In this document: positions 6,474 through 13,274 of the stretch, piece by piece
Numbering within the stretch: position 1 is the first letter of the stretch
Layout: every line of letters begins with the position of its first letter
Source: HGM13634 sp045537285
Lineage (GTDB): Bacteria > Bacillota > Clostridia > TANB77 > CAG-508
NCBI GenBank assembly: GCA_045537285.1
Contig: JAZSPC010000028.1
Coordinates: forward strand, 1 to 20,950
Length of the DNA: 20,950 nt
Reading direction: 5' to 3'
The notes under the pieces: generated by a model
What the model saw: the letters and a program-made list of their open reading frames with translations, nothing else
Told to the model about the DNA's origin: nothing
Databases searched by the model: none
Made by a program: the position numbers and the translations under genes

Positions 6474-7361
6474 ATGGAAGAAATAACAAAATTTTGGTCA
6501 AACACTATATCTACTTATATAAATAACCCATGGAATATTGTTACATTAATAATAGATTTATTGATAGTAATTATACTTTTAAAAGAAATGGTAAGAATAT
6601 TAAAGGGTTCAAGAGCGATGCAACTATTAAAAGGAATAATTTTTTTAATATTATTTACTTGGTTTAGTTCATTATTTAATTTACAAATATTAAATTATTT
6701 ACTTACAAATATAATGACATATGGTGTTATACTTCTTATTGTTTTATTCCAACCGGAATTAAGAAGAGCATTAGAACAATTAGGGTCATCAAATAAATTA
6801 ACTAGATTTTTTGGTTTTGAAAAAGATATAATTGCAAAAACAAAAGAAGATATTTACAAAATAGGGATAGCTGCAATGGAGCTTTCTAAGTCAAAAATAG
6901 GTGCATTAATTGTTATTGAAAGAGACATACATTTAAAAGAAATAATATCTACTGGTGTCACTATAAATAGTGAGGTTTCACCTCAATTATTAGTAAATAT
7001 ATTTACACCAAATACACCGTTACATGATGGCGCAGTAGTAATAAGTGAAAATAAAATATCAGCTGCTGCATGCATGCTTCCACTAGCGGCAGATGGAGAT
7101 ATTGCAAGAGAATTAGGAACAAGACACAGAGCGGCGATAGGAATGAGTAAAGAATCAGATGCAATTATTGTTGTAGTATCAGAAGAAACAGGTAGAATAT
7201 CTGTTGCAAAAGAAGGTACTTTAATTGCAGATGTAAAAGAAGAGGCTTTAAAGAAAATATTAATTAGTAATATTATTACTAAAAGATTTAAAGAAAACGA
7301 CAATAAAAACATATTTAATAAAGTTAAAAATATAAAAAATAAAAACGATAAAAAAGAATAA
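6474..7361 (+). CDS. cdaA: Diadenylate cyclase CdaA (c-di-AMP synthase)
   Basis: CdaA condenses two ATP into cyclic di-AMP at the membrane; the messenger controls potassium and osmolyte transport and is tied to wall integrity. The 295-residue protein has an N-terminal membrane region of about three helices (residues 20-90) and a DAC domain from about residue 100. The active-site DGA motif is at 185-187 (LHDGAVVI) and the RHR motif at 217-219 (GTRHRAAIGMS). The C terminus is a Lys/Asn-rich tail. AAGGAGA precedes the ATG. In many Bacillota cdaA is followed by cdaR (YbbR domains) and glmM; here neither follows, and a terminator and truA come next instead. Confidence 0.95.
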   Translation: MEEITKFWSNTISTYINNPWNIVTLIIDLLIVIILLKEMVRILKGSRAMQLLKGIIFLILFTWFSSLFNLQILNYLLTNIMTYGVILLIVLFQPELRRALEQLGSSNKLTRFFGFEKDIIAKTKEDIYKIGIAAMELSKSKIGALIVIERDIHLKEIISTGVTINSEVSPQLLVNIFTPNTPLHDGAVVISENKISAAACMLPLAADGDIARELGTRHRAAIGMSKESDAIIVVVSEETGRISVAKEGTLIADVKEEALKKILISNIITKRFKENDNKNIFNKVKNIKNKNDKKE

Positions 7362-7392
7362 TAGTAGGCAGACTTAGTCTGCTTATTATTTT
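7362..7392 (+). terminator. Terminator-like hairpin between cdaA and truA
   Basis: TAGTAGGCAGAC (7362-7373) pairs with GTCTGCTTATTA (7377-7388) over 12 positions, counting two G-U pairs, with a TTA loop and a following TTTT. It begins directly after the cdaA stop codon. Only 15 bases remain before truA, so truA may depend on read-through. Confidence 0.7.
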
Positions 7393-7407
7393 AAATAGGA
7401 GAGTAAA

Positions 7408-8145
7408 ATGCGTAATATAAAATTAGTAATCGAATATGATGGGAAAGACTTTAATGGTTGGCAAAAACAACCTACAAAATTAAACATACAAGGTGAAATA
7501 GAAAGAGCAATTAAAGATATAACTGGTGAAGATGTGGAGTTAAATGCTTCTGGAAGAACAGATGCAGGAGTCCATAGCTTGGGGCAAGTTGCAAATTTTA
7601 AAACAAATTCAAACATACCAGTAGAAAAAATTCCAATAGCGTTAAATACAAAATTGAAAAGAAGCATAAGAATATTATCAGCAGAAGAAGTGGATGAGAA
7701 TTTTCATAGCAGATATAATTGTAAGAAAAAGACATATAGATATGTCATAAATAATTCTGAAAATGGAACAGCAATTTATAGAAATTTGGAATACAACTTT
7801 CCGCAAAAATTAGATGTGGAAAAAATGCAAGAAGCGGCTAAAAATTTTATTGGAGAACATGATTTCAAAGGCTTTAAAGCAAGTGGAACAAGTTCAAAAA
7901 GTTCAGTAAGAACTATATACGAAGCAGAAGTACATAAAGAAAATGAAAAAGTAATAATAGAGCTTACGGGAAATGGATTCTTATACAATATGGTAAGAAT
8001 AATATCAGGAACATTAATAGAAGTAGGAATAGGTAAAATGGTACCCAAAGAAATTCCAGAAATTATAAAATCAGGTGAAAGAGAACGTGCAGGAAAAACT
8101 CTACCACCACAAGGATTGTATCTTGTTAAAGTTGAATATGAATAA
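7408..8145 (+). CDS. truA: tRNA pseudouridine(38-40) synthase TruA
   Basis: TruA converts uridines 38-40 of the tRNA anticodon arm to pseudouridine. The 245-residue length is normal for the family. The catalytic aspartate is D52 within SGRTDAGVHSLGQV, and other family words are EYDGKDFNGWQKQP (residues 9-22), FHSRYNCKKKTYRY and the C-terminal GNGFLYNMVRIISGTL. TAGGAGAG lies upstream of the ATG. It sits after the cdaA terminator and before a strong bidirectional terminator. In many Bacillota truA lies with ecfA/ecfT or rplM, so the position after cdaA is a local arrangement. Confidence 0.96.
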   Translation: MRNIKLVIEYDGKDFNGWQKQPTKLNIQGEIERAIKDITGEDVELNASGRTDAGVHSLGQVANFKTNSNIPVEKIPIALNTKLKRSIRILSAEEVDENFHSRYNCKKKTYRYVINNSENGTAIYRNLEYNFPQKLDVEKMQEAAKNFIGEHDFKGFKASGTSSKSSVRTIYEAEVHKENEKVIIELTGNGFLYNMVRIISGTLIEVGIGKMVPKEIPEIIKSGERERAGKTLPPQGLYLVKVEYE

Positions 8146-8149
8146 AATA

Positions 8150-8184
8150 AAAAGCATAGTAGTTTTATTAAATACTATGCTTTT
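8150..8184. terminator. Bidirectional terminator between truA and the convergent gene
   Basis: A 12-bp perfect stem (AAAAGCATAGTA pairing with TACTATGCTTTT) has an 11-base loop. A-runs on one side and T-runs on the other allow use from both strands. Confidence 0.88.
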
Positions 8185-8190
8185 GTTATA

Positions 8191-8718
8191 CTATAATCTA
8201 TCAGGTTTTTTAAATATATTTTTCAAAAATGAATTTGGTTCTTGAATAGGATTAAATTGATTTGTATCAATTTTGCATGTATCATCTGAGGTGTCACTAG
8301 TAGATAAAATACTATTAGTAGTAGGAGATAATATAAGTGAATTTATTTTATTTTGATCCCAAATTTCAATATTATATTCTTTAATTTTTTCTAATAATAG
8401 ATTAGAAAATGTATGATATGACTTTAAAAGTATAATATTGTGTATATGTTCTTTTTGCGCCTTCTCATATATTAGATTAATATCAATAACTGAAAATTGA
8501 AGCATATTAGTTTTTTGGGCAAACAGATAATTTTCACCATGTGAGCTTGCTTTAATGAGCAATAGTCCGGGAATTGAACTATCATTTAAAATATTATGGA
8601 AGTTTTGAGCTTCAAACAAAGTGTTTAGTGTATTTCCATTATGAGGTTGTGCGTGAAGAATTTTTTGCATTTGAATATATACATAAATTATAAAAATAAA
8701 AATGAAAATAGTAAACAT
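8191..8718 (-). CDS. Uncharacterised membrane-anchored protein, possibly a degenerate Mrr-like fold
   Basis: A 175-residue protein with a single N-terminal transmembrane helix (about residues 2-17, FTIFIFIFIIYVYIQM). A soluble domain follows at residues 35-130 and then a polar Ser/Thr/Asp-rich tail. The soluble part has the alternating pattern GLLLIKAS, YLFAQKTN, IYEKAQKEHIHNIILL and YNIEIWDQNKINSLI. By eye this resembles the end of Mrr-type restriction-endonuclease-like domains, which often close with an IxxWDxxKL segment. I cannot find the full acidic catalytic set, so activity is doubtful and the assignment is tentative. The start is secured by GGAGG 8 bases upstream. It stands alone, convergent with truA and divergent from fucO. 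Confidence 0.6.
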   Translation of the reverse strand: MFTIFIFIFIIYVYIQMQKILHAQPHNGNTLNTLFEAQNFHNILNDSSIPGLLLIKASSHGENYLFAQKTNMLQFSVIDINLIYEKAQKEHIHNIILLKSYHTFSNLLLEKIKEYNIEIWDQNKINSLILSPTTNSILSTSDTSDDTCKIDTNQFNPIQEPNSFLKNIFKKPDRL

Positions 8719-8781
8719 ATATAATCCTCCTTAGTAATTTATAATTATATCATAACACATTATTTAAAAAAATAAAATATA

Positions 8782-8810
8782 TTGACCTTTTTAAATATTA
8801 AGTATAGAAT
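8782..8810 (+). promoter_or_regulatory. Probable sigma-A promoter of fucO
   Basis: TTGACC (8782-8787) and TAGAAT (8805-8810) are spaced by 17 bases, about 36 bases upstream of the start codon. No clear cre or other operator was recognised. Confidence 0.6.
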
Positions 8811-8846
8811 TGTAAAGAATAAAAATAATATATTTAGGAGGTTTTT

Positions 8847-9995
8847 ATGAATAGAATTATTTTAAATGAAACATCGTACTTTGGAGCTGGTTCAATATCA
8901 GTAATACCAGAAGAAGTAAAAGGAAGAGGATTTAGAAAAGCATTAGTAGTAACAGACAAAGATTTATTAAAATTTAACGTGTCACAAAAAGTAACAGATA
9001 TTTTAGATAAAGAAGGATTAGAATATGAAATATTTTCAGATTTAAAACCAAATCCAACAGTAGCAAATGTAAAAGCAGGAGTAGAAGCATTTAAAAATGC
9101 AAATGCAGATTATATAATAGCAATTGGTGGTGGTTCTTCAATGGATACAGCAAAAGCAGTAGGAATTATAATAAATAACCCAGAGTTTTCTGACGTTGTA
9201 AGCCTAGAAGGTGTTGCACCAACTAAAAATAAATGTGTTCCAATAATAGCGGTACCAACAACAGCAGGAACAGCAGCAGAAGTTACAATAAACTATGTTA
9301 TAACTGATGAAGAAAAAAGACGTAAATTTGTATGTGTAGACGTACACGATATACCAGTTATGGCAGTTATAGATTCAAATATGATGGCATCAATGCCAAA
9401 AAGTTTAGCAGCTGCAACAGGTATGGATGCGCTAACACACGCAATAGAAGGATATATTACAAAAGCTCATTGGGAATTAACAGATATGTTTCATATAAAA
9501 GCTATTGAGATGATAGCAAGAAGTTTAAGAGATGCAGTAAATGGAGTAGCAGAAGGAAAAGACACAATGTCAATTGCGCAATATGTTGCAGGAATGGGAT
9601 TTTCTAATGTAGGATTAGGAATAGTTCATTCAATGGCACACAGTTTAGGAGCATTTTATGATACTCCACATGGAGTAGCAAACGCATTACTTCTACCATA
9701 TGTAATGGAATATAATGCAGATGCCACAGAAGATAGATATAGAGATATTGCAAAAGCAATGGGAGTTGTAGGAACAGAAAACATGACAACAGAAGAAGCA
9801 AGAAAAGCAGCAGTAGAAGCGGTAAGACAACTTGCAATAGATGTTGGAATACCTCAAAAATTAACAGAGATAGGGGCTAATAAAGATGATATACAAGCTT
9901 TATCACAGCTTGCAATGGCAGATGCTTGTACACCAGGAAATCCAAAAGATCCTAGTATTGAAGATATAAAAGCAATATATGAAAAAGCATTTTAA
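8847..9995 (+). CDS. fucO: Iron-dependent alcohol dehydrogenase, lactaldehyde reductase type
   Basis: A group III (iron-containing) alcohol dehydrogenase. Its 382 residues equal the length of E. coli FucO, and long blocks match FucO as I remember it (GTAAEVTINYVITDEEKRR, KFVCVDVHDIP, YVAGMGFSNVGLG). FucO reduces L-lactaldehyde to 1,2-propanediol with NADH in fucose and rhamnose fermentation. The nucleotide-binding GGGSS is at residues 94-98. The metal ligands D194, H198, H261 and H275 are all present (DALTHAIEGY; GIVHSMAHSLG; TPHG). AGGAGG lies upstream of the ATG. It is monocistronic, with its own promoter and terminator and no fucose or propanediol genes beside it, so the substrate could be another short-chain aldehyde. 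Confidence 0.92.
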   Translation: MNRIILNETSYFGAGSISVIPEEVKGRGFRKALVVTDKDLLKFNVSQKVTDILDKEGLEYEIFSDLKPNPTVANVKAGVEAFKNANADYIIAIGGGSSMDTAKAVGIIINNPEFSDVVSLEGVAPTKNKCVPIIAVPTTAGTAAEVTINYVITDEEKRRKFVCVDVHDIPVMAVIDSNMMASMPKSLAAATGMDALTHAIEGYITKAHWELTDMFHIKAIEMIARSLRDAVNGVAEGKDTMSIAQYVAGMGFSNVGLGIVHSMAHSLGAFYDTPHGVANALLLPYVMEYNADATEDRYRDIAKAMGVVGTENMTTEEARKAAVEAVRQLAIDVGIPQKLTEIGANKDDIQALSQLAMADACTPGNPKDPSIEDIKAIYEKAF

Positions 9996-10015
9996 TTAAA
10001 ATAAAAATATATTTT

Positions 10016-10046
10016 AGAGTGTTGATTAATTTCAACTCTCTTTTTG
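10016..10046 (+). terminator. Terminator after fucO
   Basis: AGAGTGTTGA pairs with TCAACTCTCT at nine of ten positions around a 6-base loop, followed by TTTTT. Confidence 0.88.
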
Positions 10047-10101
10047 TATTTAAAAGTAAATATTAATTTTAAAAAATATATAAAATTTTTCAAAAAAACT
10101 A

Positions 10102-10130
10102 TTGCATTATATAAAAAGTTATATTAAAAT
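10102..10130 (+). promoter_or_regulatory. Probable sigma-A promoter of mraZ (dcw cluster)
   Basis: TTGCAT (10102-10107) and TAAAAT (10125-10130) are spaced by 17 bases. The predicted start of transcription falls at the first MraZ repeat, which fits autoregulation. Confidence 0.6.
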
Positions 10131-10136
10131 GTTTAT

Positions 10137-10166
10137 AAAGTGGTAGAAAGTGGTGCAAAGTGTCAC
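10137..10166 (+). promoter_or_regulatory. MraZ operator: three 10-bp direct repeats
   Basis: Three copies of an AAAGTGGTNN-type unit begin at 10137, 10147 and 10157 (AAAGTGGTAG, AAAGTGGTGC, AAAGTGTCAC). MraZ is known to bind a series of TGG-containing repeats with this 10-bp spacing upstream of its own gene. The third copy is degenerate. Confidence 0.8.
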
Positions 10167-10191
10167 AAAAATGAATTGAGGTGAAACAAAG

Positions 10192-10623
10192 TTGTTCATA
10201 GGTGAGTACGAACATAGCGTAGATGCCAAAGGCAGAGTAATAATGCCAGCCAAATTAAGAGAAGACATCGGTGAAAAGTTCATTGTAACAAAGGGACTTG
10301 ACGGATGTTTATTTGCGTATTCATTCAATGAATGGACAAACTTTGAAGGAAAACTAAAAACATTACCACTTACAAACAAAAATGCTAGGGATTTCGTAAG
10401 ATTTTTCTTATCAGGAGCAGTTGAATGCGAAATAGATAAACAAGGAAGATTCTTAATTCCAGGAAACCTTAGAGAATATGCAACACTTGAAAAAGAAATT
10501 ATAATCATAGGTGTTGGTACTAGAATAGAAATTTGGAACAGAGAAGAATGGAAAAAATATAGCAGTGACGAAAATATTTCTGCTGATGAAATTGCAGAAA
10601 ATATGACAATGCTAGGTATATAA
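10192..10623 (+). CDS. mraZ: Transcriptional regulator MraZ
   Basis: MraZ is an AbrB-fold DNA-binding protein that controls the division and cell-wall cluster. The 143-residue length is normal. It contains two SpoVT/AbrB-like repeats, each with the DxKGR/DKQGR signature: SVDAKGRVIMPAKLRE at residues 9-24 and EIDKQGRFLIPGNLREYA in the second half. Translation begins at a TTG codon: a GAGGTGA ribosome site is 7 bases upstream, and the family's MFxGEYxHxxDAKGR start aligns exactly there. The operator repeats and promoter lie just upstream. A long untranslated region separates it from rsmH, whereas the two genes are usually close. Confidence 0.95.
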   Translation: MFIGEYEHSVDAKGRVIMPAKLREDIGEKFIVTKGLDGCLFAYSFNEWTNFEGKLKTLPLTNKNARDFVRFFLSGAVECEIDKQGRFLIPGNLREYATLEKEIIIIGVGTRIEIWNREEWKKYSSDENISADEIAENMTMLGI

Positions 10624-10952
10624 CTTGCAAAAGTTTATATAGAAATTGTATAGAACTCTATACAATAAAACACAAAAGATAAAATATTTAATAAACAAAA
10701 GAAAAATTATTCTACATATGATAAAGGGTCGCGTTTAGCGACCCCTGAGAAACAAAAGGTATTTACGAAAGAAGTTTTGAAATACAAAAGTGTTTTAAAT
10801 TTACCAAAGATTTCGTAAACCAAAGAAGCTTTGCATACAAATGAGAAATTACACAAAAGAAATGTAATTTCAAAAGATAAAATATTAATGTACAAATGTA
10901 AGGCGGGTCTACAAAATAGCGCCCGCCTAAAACTTACTTAAAGGAGTAGAAA
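10624..10952 (+). ncRNA. Candidate structured RNA leader between mraZ and rsmH
   Basis: This 329-base gap has no plausible gene. It holds these inverted repeats, in order: ATTGTATAG/CTATACAAT (10645-10666, 4-base loop); GGGTCGC/GCGACCC (10726-10744, 5-base loop); TTTACGAAA/TTTCGTAAA (10762-10770 with 10811-10819, enclosing 40 bases); CAAAG/CTTTG (10821-10833); GAAATTACA/TGTAATTTC (10845-10871); and AGGCGGG/CCCGCCT (10901-10928). None is followed by a T-run, so they are not simple terminators. GC-rich stems are unusual in DNA this AT-rich. A-rich linkers with ACAAAAG-like words separate them. A cis-acting leader of rsmH is the best reading. Actinobacteria have a known unrelated mraW RNA motif at this position. 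No family is recognised here. Confidence 0.5.
10673..10886 (+). repeat. 16-base exact direct repeat within the rsmH leader
   Basis: CAAAAGATAAAATATT occurs at 10673-10688 and again at 10871-10886. Each copy lies after an AT stem-loop and before a GC-rich stem-loop, so the repeat seems to mark two copies of a larger module and not a chance match. Confidence 0.7.
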
Positions 10953-11882
10953 GTGGAATTCAAACATATACCAGTATTATTGGAAGAATGTATAACTGGC
11001 TTAAACATAAAAGAAGATGGAATATATGTTGATGGAACTTTGGGTGGAGCAGGACACAGTAGTGAAATACTAAAAAGACTGTCTACAAAAGGTACATTAA
11101 TTGGGATAGATAGAGATGAGGAAGCTTTAAGCGTTGTACGAGAAAGACTAAGTAAATATAGAAATATAAAATATATCCATGGAAATCATGATGAAATAAA
11201 AGAGATTTTAGACAATTTAAACATATCAGGTGTAGATGGTATTTTATTAGATTTAGGAGTTTCTTCATATCAATTAGATGAAGCATCTCGTGGATTTAGC
11301 TATATGCAAGATGCACCATTAGATATGAGAATGGATAAAACTTCAAACCTTACAGCAGAATATGTTATAAATAACTATACAGAAGAAAAATTAGCTGAAA
11401 TACTCTATGAATATGGCGAAGAAAAATTTAGCAGGAATATAGCAAAGAAAATTTGTGAATATAGAAAAAATAAAAAAATAGAAACGACAAAGGAATTAAC
11501 AGAAATTATAGAGGCTTCTATTCCAGGTTTTGCAAAAAAAGAAGGGCATCCAGCAAAAAGAACATTTCAAGCAATAAGAATAGAAGTAAATGATGAAATA
11601 AGACCATTATACAATACTATAAAAAATTGTATAGATGTGTTAAATCCTAATGGAAGACTTTGTGTAATAACATTCCACTCATTAGAAGACAGAGCAGTAA
11701 AGGAGGCATTTGTTGATGCTGGGGGCAAATGCACATGCCCAGGTGATTTACCATATTGTGTATGTGGTGTTAAATCATTAGGAAAAGTAATAACAAGAAA
11801 ACCAATATTACCAACAAAAGAAGAAACAAACCAAAATTCAAGATCAAGGAGTGCAAAACTTAGAATCTTTGAAAAAAGTTAA
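10953..11882 (+). CDS. rsmH: 16S rRNA (cytosine1402-N4)-methyltransferase RsmH
   Basis: RsmH (MraW) methylates N4 of C1402 in the ribosomal P site using S-adenosylmethionine. The 309-residue length is typical. The start HIPVLLEECITGLNI and the SAM-binding VDGTLGGAGHSSEIL (residues 28-42) are diagnostic. So are DGILLDLGVSSYQLDEASRG (from about residue 96), the RTFQAIRIEVNDE block and VITFHSLEDRAVK. A CTCPGDLPYCVCG cysteine segment and the terminal RSRSAKLRIFEK are also typical. The start is a GTG: AAGGAG lies 6 bases upstream, and the family alignment begins there. ftsL follows after 16 bases. Confidence 0.96.
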   Translation: MEFKHIPVLLEECITGLNIKEDGIYVDGTLGGAGHSSEILKRLSTKGTLIGIDRDEEALSVVRERLSKYRNIKYIHGNHDEIKEILDNLNISGVDGILLDLGVSSYQLDEASRGFSYMQDAPLDMRMDKTSNLTAEYVINNYTEEKLAEILYEYGEEKFSRNIAKKICEYRKNKKIETTKELTEIIEASIPGFAKKEGHPAKRTFQAIRIEVNDEIRPLYNTIKNCIDVLNPNGRLCVITFHSLEDRAVKEAFVDAGGKCTCPGDLPYCVCGVKSLGKVITRKPILPTKEETNQNSRSRSAKLRIFEKS

Positions 11883-11898
11883 GGGGGGTGAATAATTT

Positions 11899-12411
11899 AT
11901 GGCAAGATATAATGCAAATAGGTATCAATACGAAACTTCTCCAAGGAAGTTACAACCAGAGTATACACCTGTTAAAAGGAAGTATCCTAAAAAGAGTACA
12001 GCATCTAAAAAAACAATGGCTGCGCAAAAGCAAGCAAAAGTTGCTGAATCTAAAAATATAAAGATAATGCTATACATAGGAATAATTTTCGCAATATTAT
12101 TTGCCGTAAGTTATAGAAATGCCTTAGTAGCTCAAAAATACAGTGAACTTAAAAATTTAAAAGTTCAACTTTCAAAAATAGAAAAAGAAAACGAACAATT
12201 GGAAGTAAATATAGAAAGCAAAACTAATTTAAGTGCAATAGAAAAAAGAGCAGAAGAAGAATTGGGAATGAAGAAGTTAGATGATTCTCAAACTGTGTAT
12301 GTAAGTTTAGATAAAAGTGATTACATAGAATCATCGGCAGAATCTGTTAAATTAGAAGATAATTTAAATTGGTTTGAGATAGTAATAAATCAAATTAAAA
12401 ATATGTTTTAA
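11899..12411 (+). CDS. ftsL: FtsL/DivIC-type cell division protein
   Basis: A 170-residue bitopic membrane protein in the position of ftsL, downstream of rsmH. It has a basic cytoplasmic N terminus (residues 1-52), one transmembrane helix (about 54-71, IKIMLYIGIIFAILFAV), and a coiled coil (about 82-110, SELKNLKVQLSKIEKENEQL). The family ending IEKRAEEELGMKKLDDSQTVYV follows, then an acidic tail that ends in an amphipathic stretch. FtsL recruits and activates the SEDS/PBP septal synthase with FtsQ/DivIB and FtsB/DivIC. Low sequence conservation means the call depends on topology and context. A GGGGGGTG ribosome site precedes the ATG. It ends in a strong terminator. Confidence 0.85.
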   Translation: MARYNANRYQYETSPRKLQPEYTPVKRKYPKKSTASKKTMAAQKQAKVAESKNIKIMLYIGIIFAILFAVSYRNALVAQKYSELKNLKVQLSKIEKENEQLEVNIESKTNLSAIEKRAEEELGMKKLDDSQTVYVSLDKSDYIESSAESVKLEDNLNWFEIVINQIKNMF

Positions 12412-12447
12412 AAAAGAGTTAGATGTAAATAAATCTAATTCTTTTTT
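12411..12447 (+). terminator. Terminator after ftsL
   Basis: AAAAAGAGTTAGAT pairs with ATCTAATTCTTTTT (one G-U) with an 8-base loop and a T-run. It ends the mraZ-rsmH-ftsL unit and splits the dcw cluster. Confidence 0.92.
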
Positions 12448-12469
12448 GTTGTCTGTAATTTGATACGAG

Positions 12470-12498
12470 TTGACACTTATTTGTTTTCTTGATATACT
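12470..12498 (+). promoter_or_regulatory. Strong sigma-A promoter of the histidine phosphatase gene
   Basis: TTGACA (12470-12475), 17 bases, TATACT (12493-12498): perfect -35 box, near-perfect -10 box. It lies 40 bases before the start codon. Confidence 0.85.
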
Positions 12499-12538
12499 AA
12501 GAACCGATTTATATTAATATATTTAGGAGGAAAATTAA

Positions 12539-13153
12539 ATGGCCACCATATATTTAATAAGACATGCTCAATCGGTAGGGAATATAGAAAAAAGACTTGC
12601 AGGAAGGAAAGATTATACTCTTACTGATGAAGGATATAATCAAGTAAATAAATTGACAGATAGATTAAAAAATATTCATTTTGATGTAGCTTATTCTAGT
12701 CCGAAGATTAGGGCTGTGGAAACAATAAAACCGCTCGCAGAAATAAACTATTTAAGCATAAATATTGATGATAAGCTATCAGAAATGGATTTTGGGATTT
12801 ACGATGGCTTTAAATGGGATGAGGTAAATGAAATTGATCCATCAATTTCTAATAGGCGTAAAGAGATAAATGAAATAGCAGGAATTCCTAAGCAAGAAAC
12901 AATGCAAGAAGTAAAAAATAGAATGTATAATAAAATATTAAAAATAGCAAATGAGAATAAGGGAAAAACAATTTTAATAGCATCACATGGAGTTGCAATA
13001 GAAGCTTTTTTAAAGCAAGTTACAGGAGAAACTTTTTTACAAAACAAAGATAAAAATAGTCAAAAAAATACAAGTATTAATATTATACAATATGATGAAA
13101 AATATAATAAGTTTGAAATAAAACTACTAAATGATTTTACTCATTTACAATAA
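12539..13153 (+). CDS. Histidine phosphatase family protein (phosphoglycerate-mutase-like)
   Basis: A 204-residue enzyme of the histidine phosphatase superfamily, which uses a phosphohistidine intermediate. The catalytic motif is LIRHAQSVGN with R8-H9-A10, the second histidine is H150 in ASHG, and the acid is probably E82 (LSEMDFGIYDG). The R58 region (SPKIRAVETI) completes the phosphate pocket. The family includes phosphoglycerate mutases, alpha-ribazole phosphatase (CobC) and broad phosphatases, and the substrate cannot be chosen from sequence alone. AGGAGG precedes the ATG. It has its own consensus promoter and terminator, so it is an independent unit inserted between ftsL and spoVD, and there is no evidence that it belongs to division. 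Confidence 0.9.
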   Translation: MATIYLIRHAQSVGNIEKRLAGRKDYTLTDEGYNQVNKLTDRLKNIHFDVAYSSPKIRAVETIKPLAEINYLSINIDDKLSEMDFGIYDGFKWDEVNEIDPSISNRRKEINEIAGIPKQETMQEVKNRMYNKILKIANENKGKTILIASHGVAIEAFLKQVTGETFLQNKDKNSQKNTSINIIQYDEKYNKFEIKLLNDFTHLQ

Positions 13154-13172
13154 TGTTAAAATATAAATTATT

Positions 13173-13212
13173 AAATAACCAGAAATTAGTTTTACTAACC
13201 TTCTGGTTATTT
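13173..13212 (+). terminator. Terminator after the histidine phosphatase gene
   Basis: AAATAACCAGAA pairs with TTCTGGTTATTT. An inner TTAGT/ACTAA stem continues the hairpin, and T-rich sequence follows. Confidence 0.9.
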
Positions 13213-13215
13213 TTA

Positions 13216-13245
13216 TTTGTATAAATACAAACTGTATCTCATAAT
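13216..13245 (+). promoter_or_regulatory. Candidate promoter of spoVD overlapping a palindrome
   Basis: TTGTAT (13217-13222) and CATAAT (13240-13245) are spaced by 17 bases. The -35 box lies in a palindrome TTTGTAT-AA-ATACAAA (13216-13231) that could be an operator. Both elements are moderate. Confidence 0.45.
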
Positions 13246-13274
13246 ATTAACTAACAAAATATAAAGGAGATACT

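Noticed and set aside
8719..8846. Searched for a cre site or another operator between the anchored protein and fucO
   Set aside because: Only AT-rich sequence and the promoter were found.
10707..10895. A 62-codon minus-strand frame within the mraZ-rsmH gap
   Set aside because: It has no ribosome site, its sequence is made of the inverted repeats, and it resembles no protein. The gap is better read as structured non-coding sequence.
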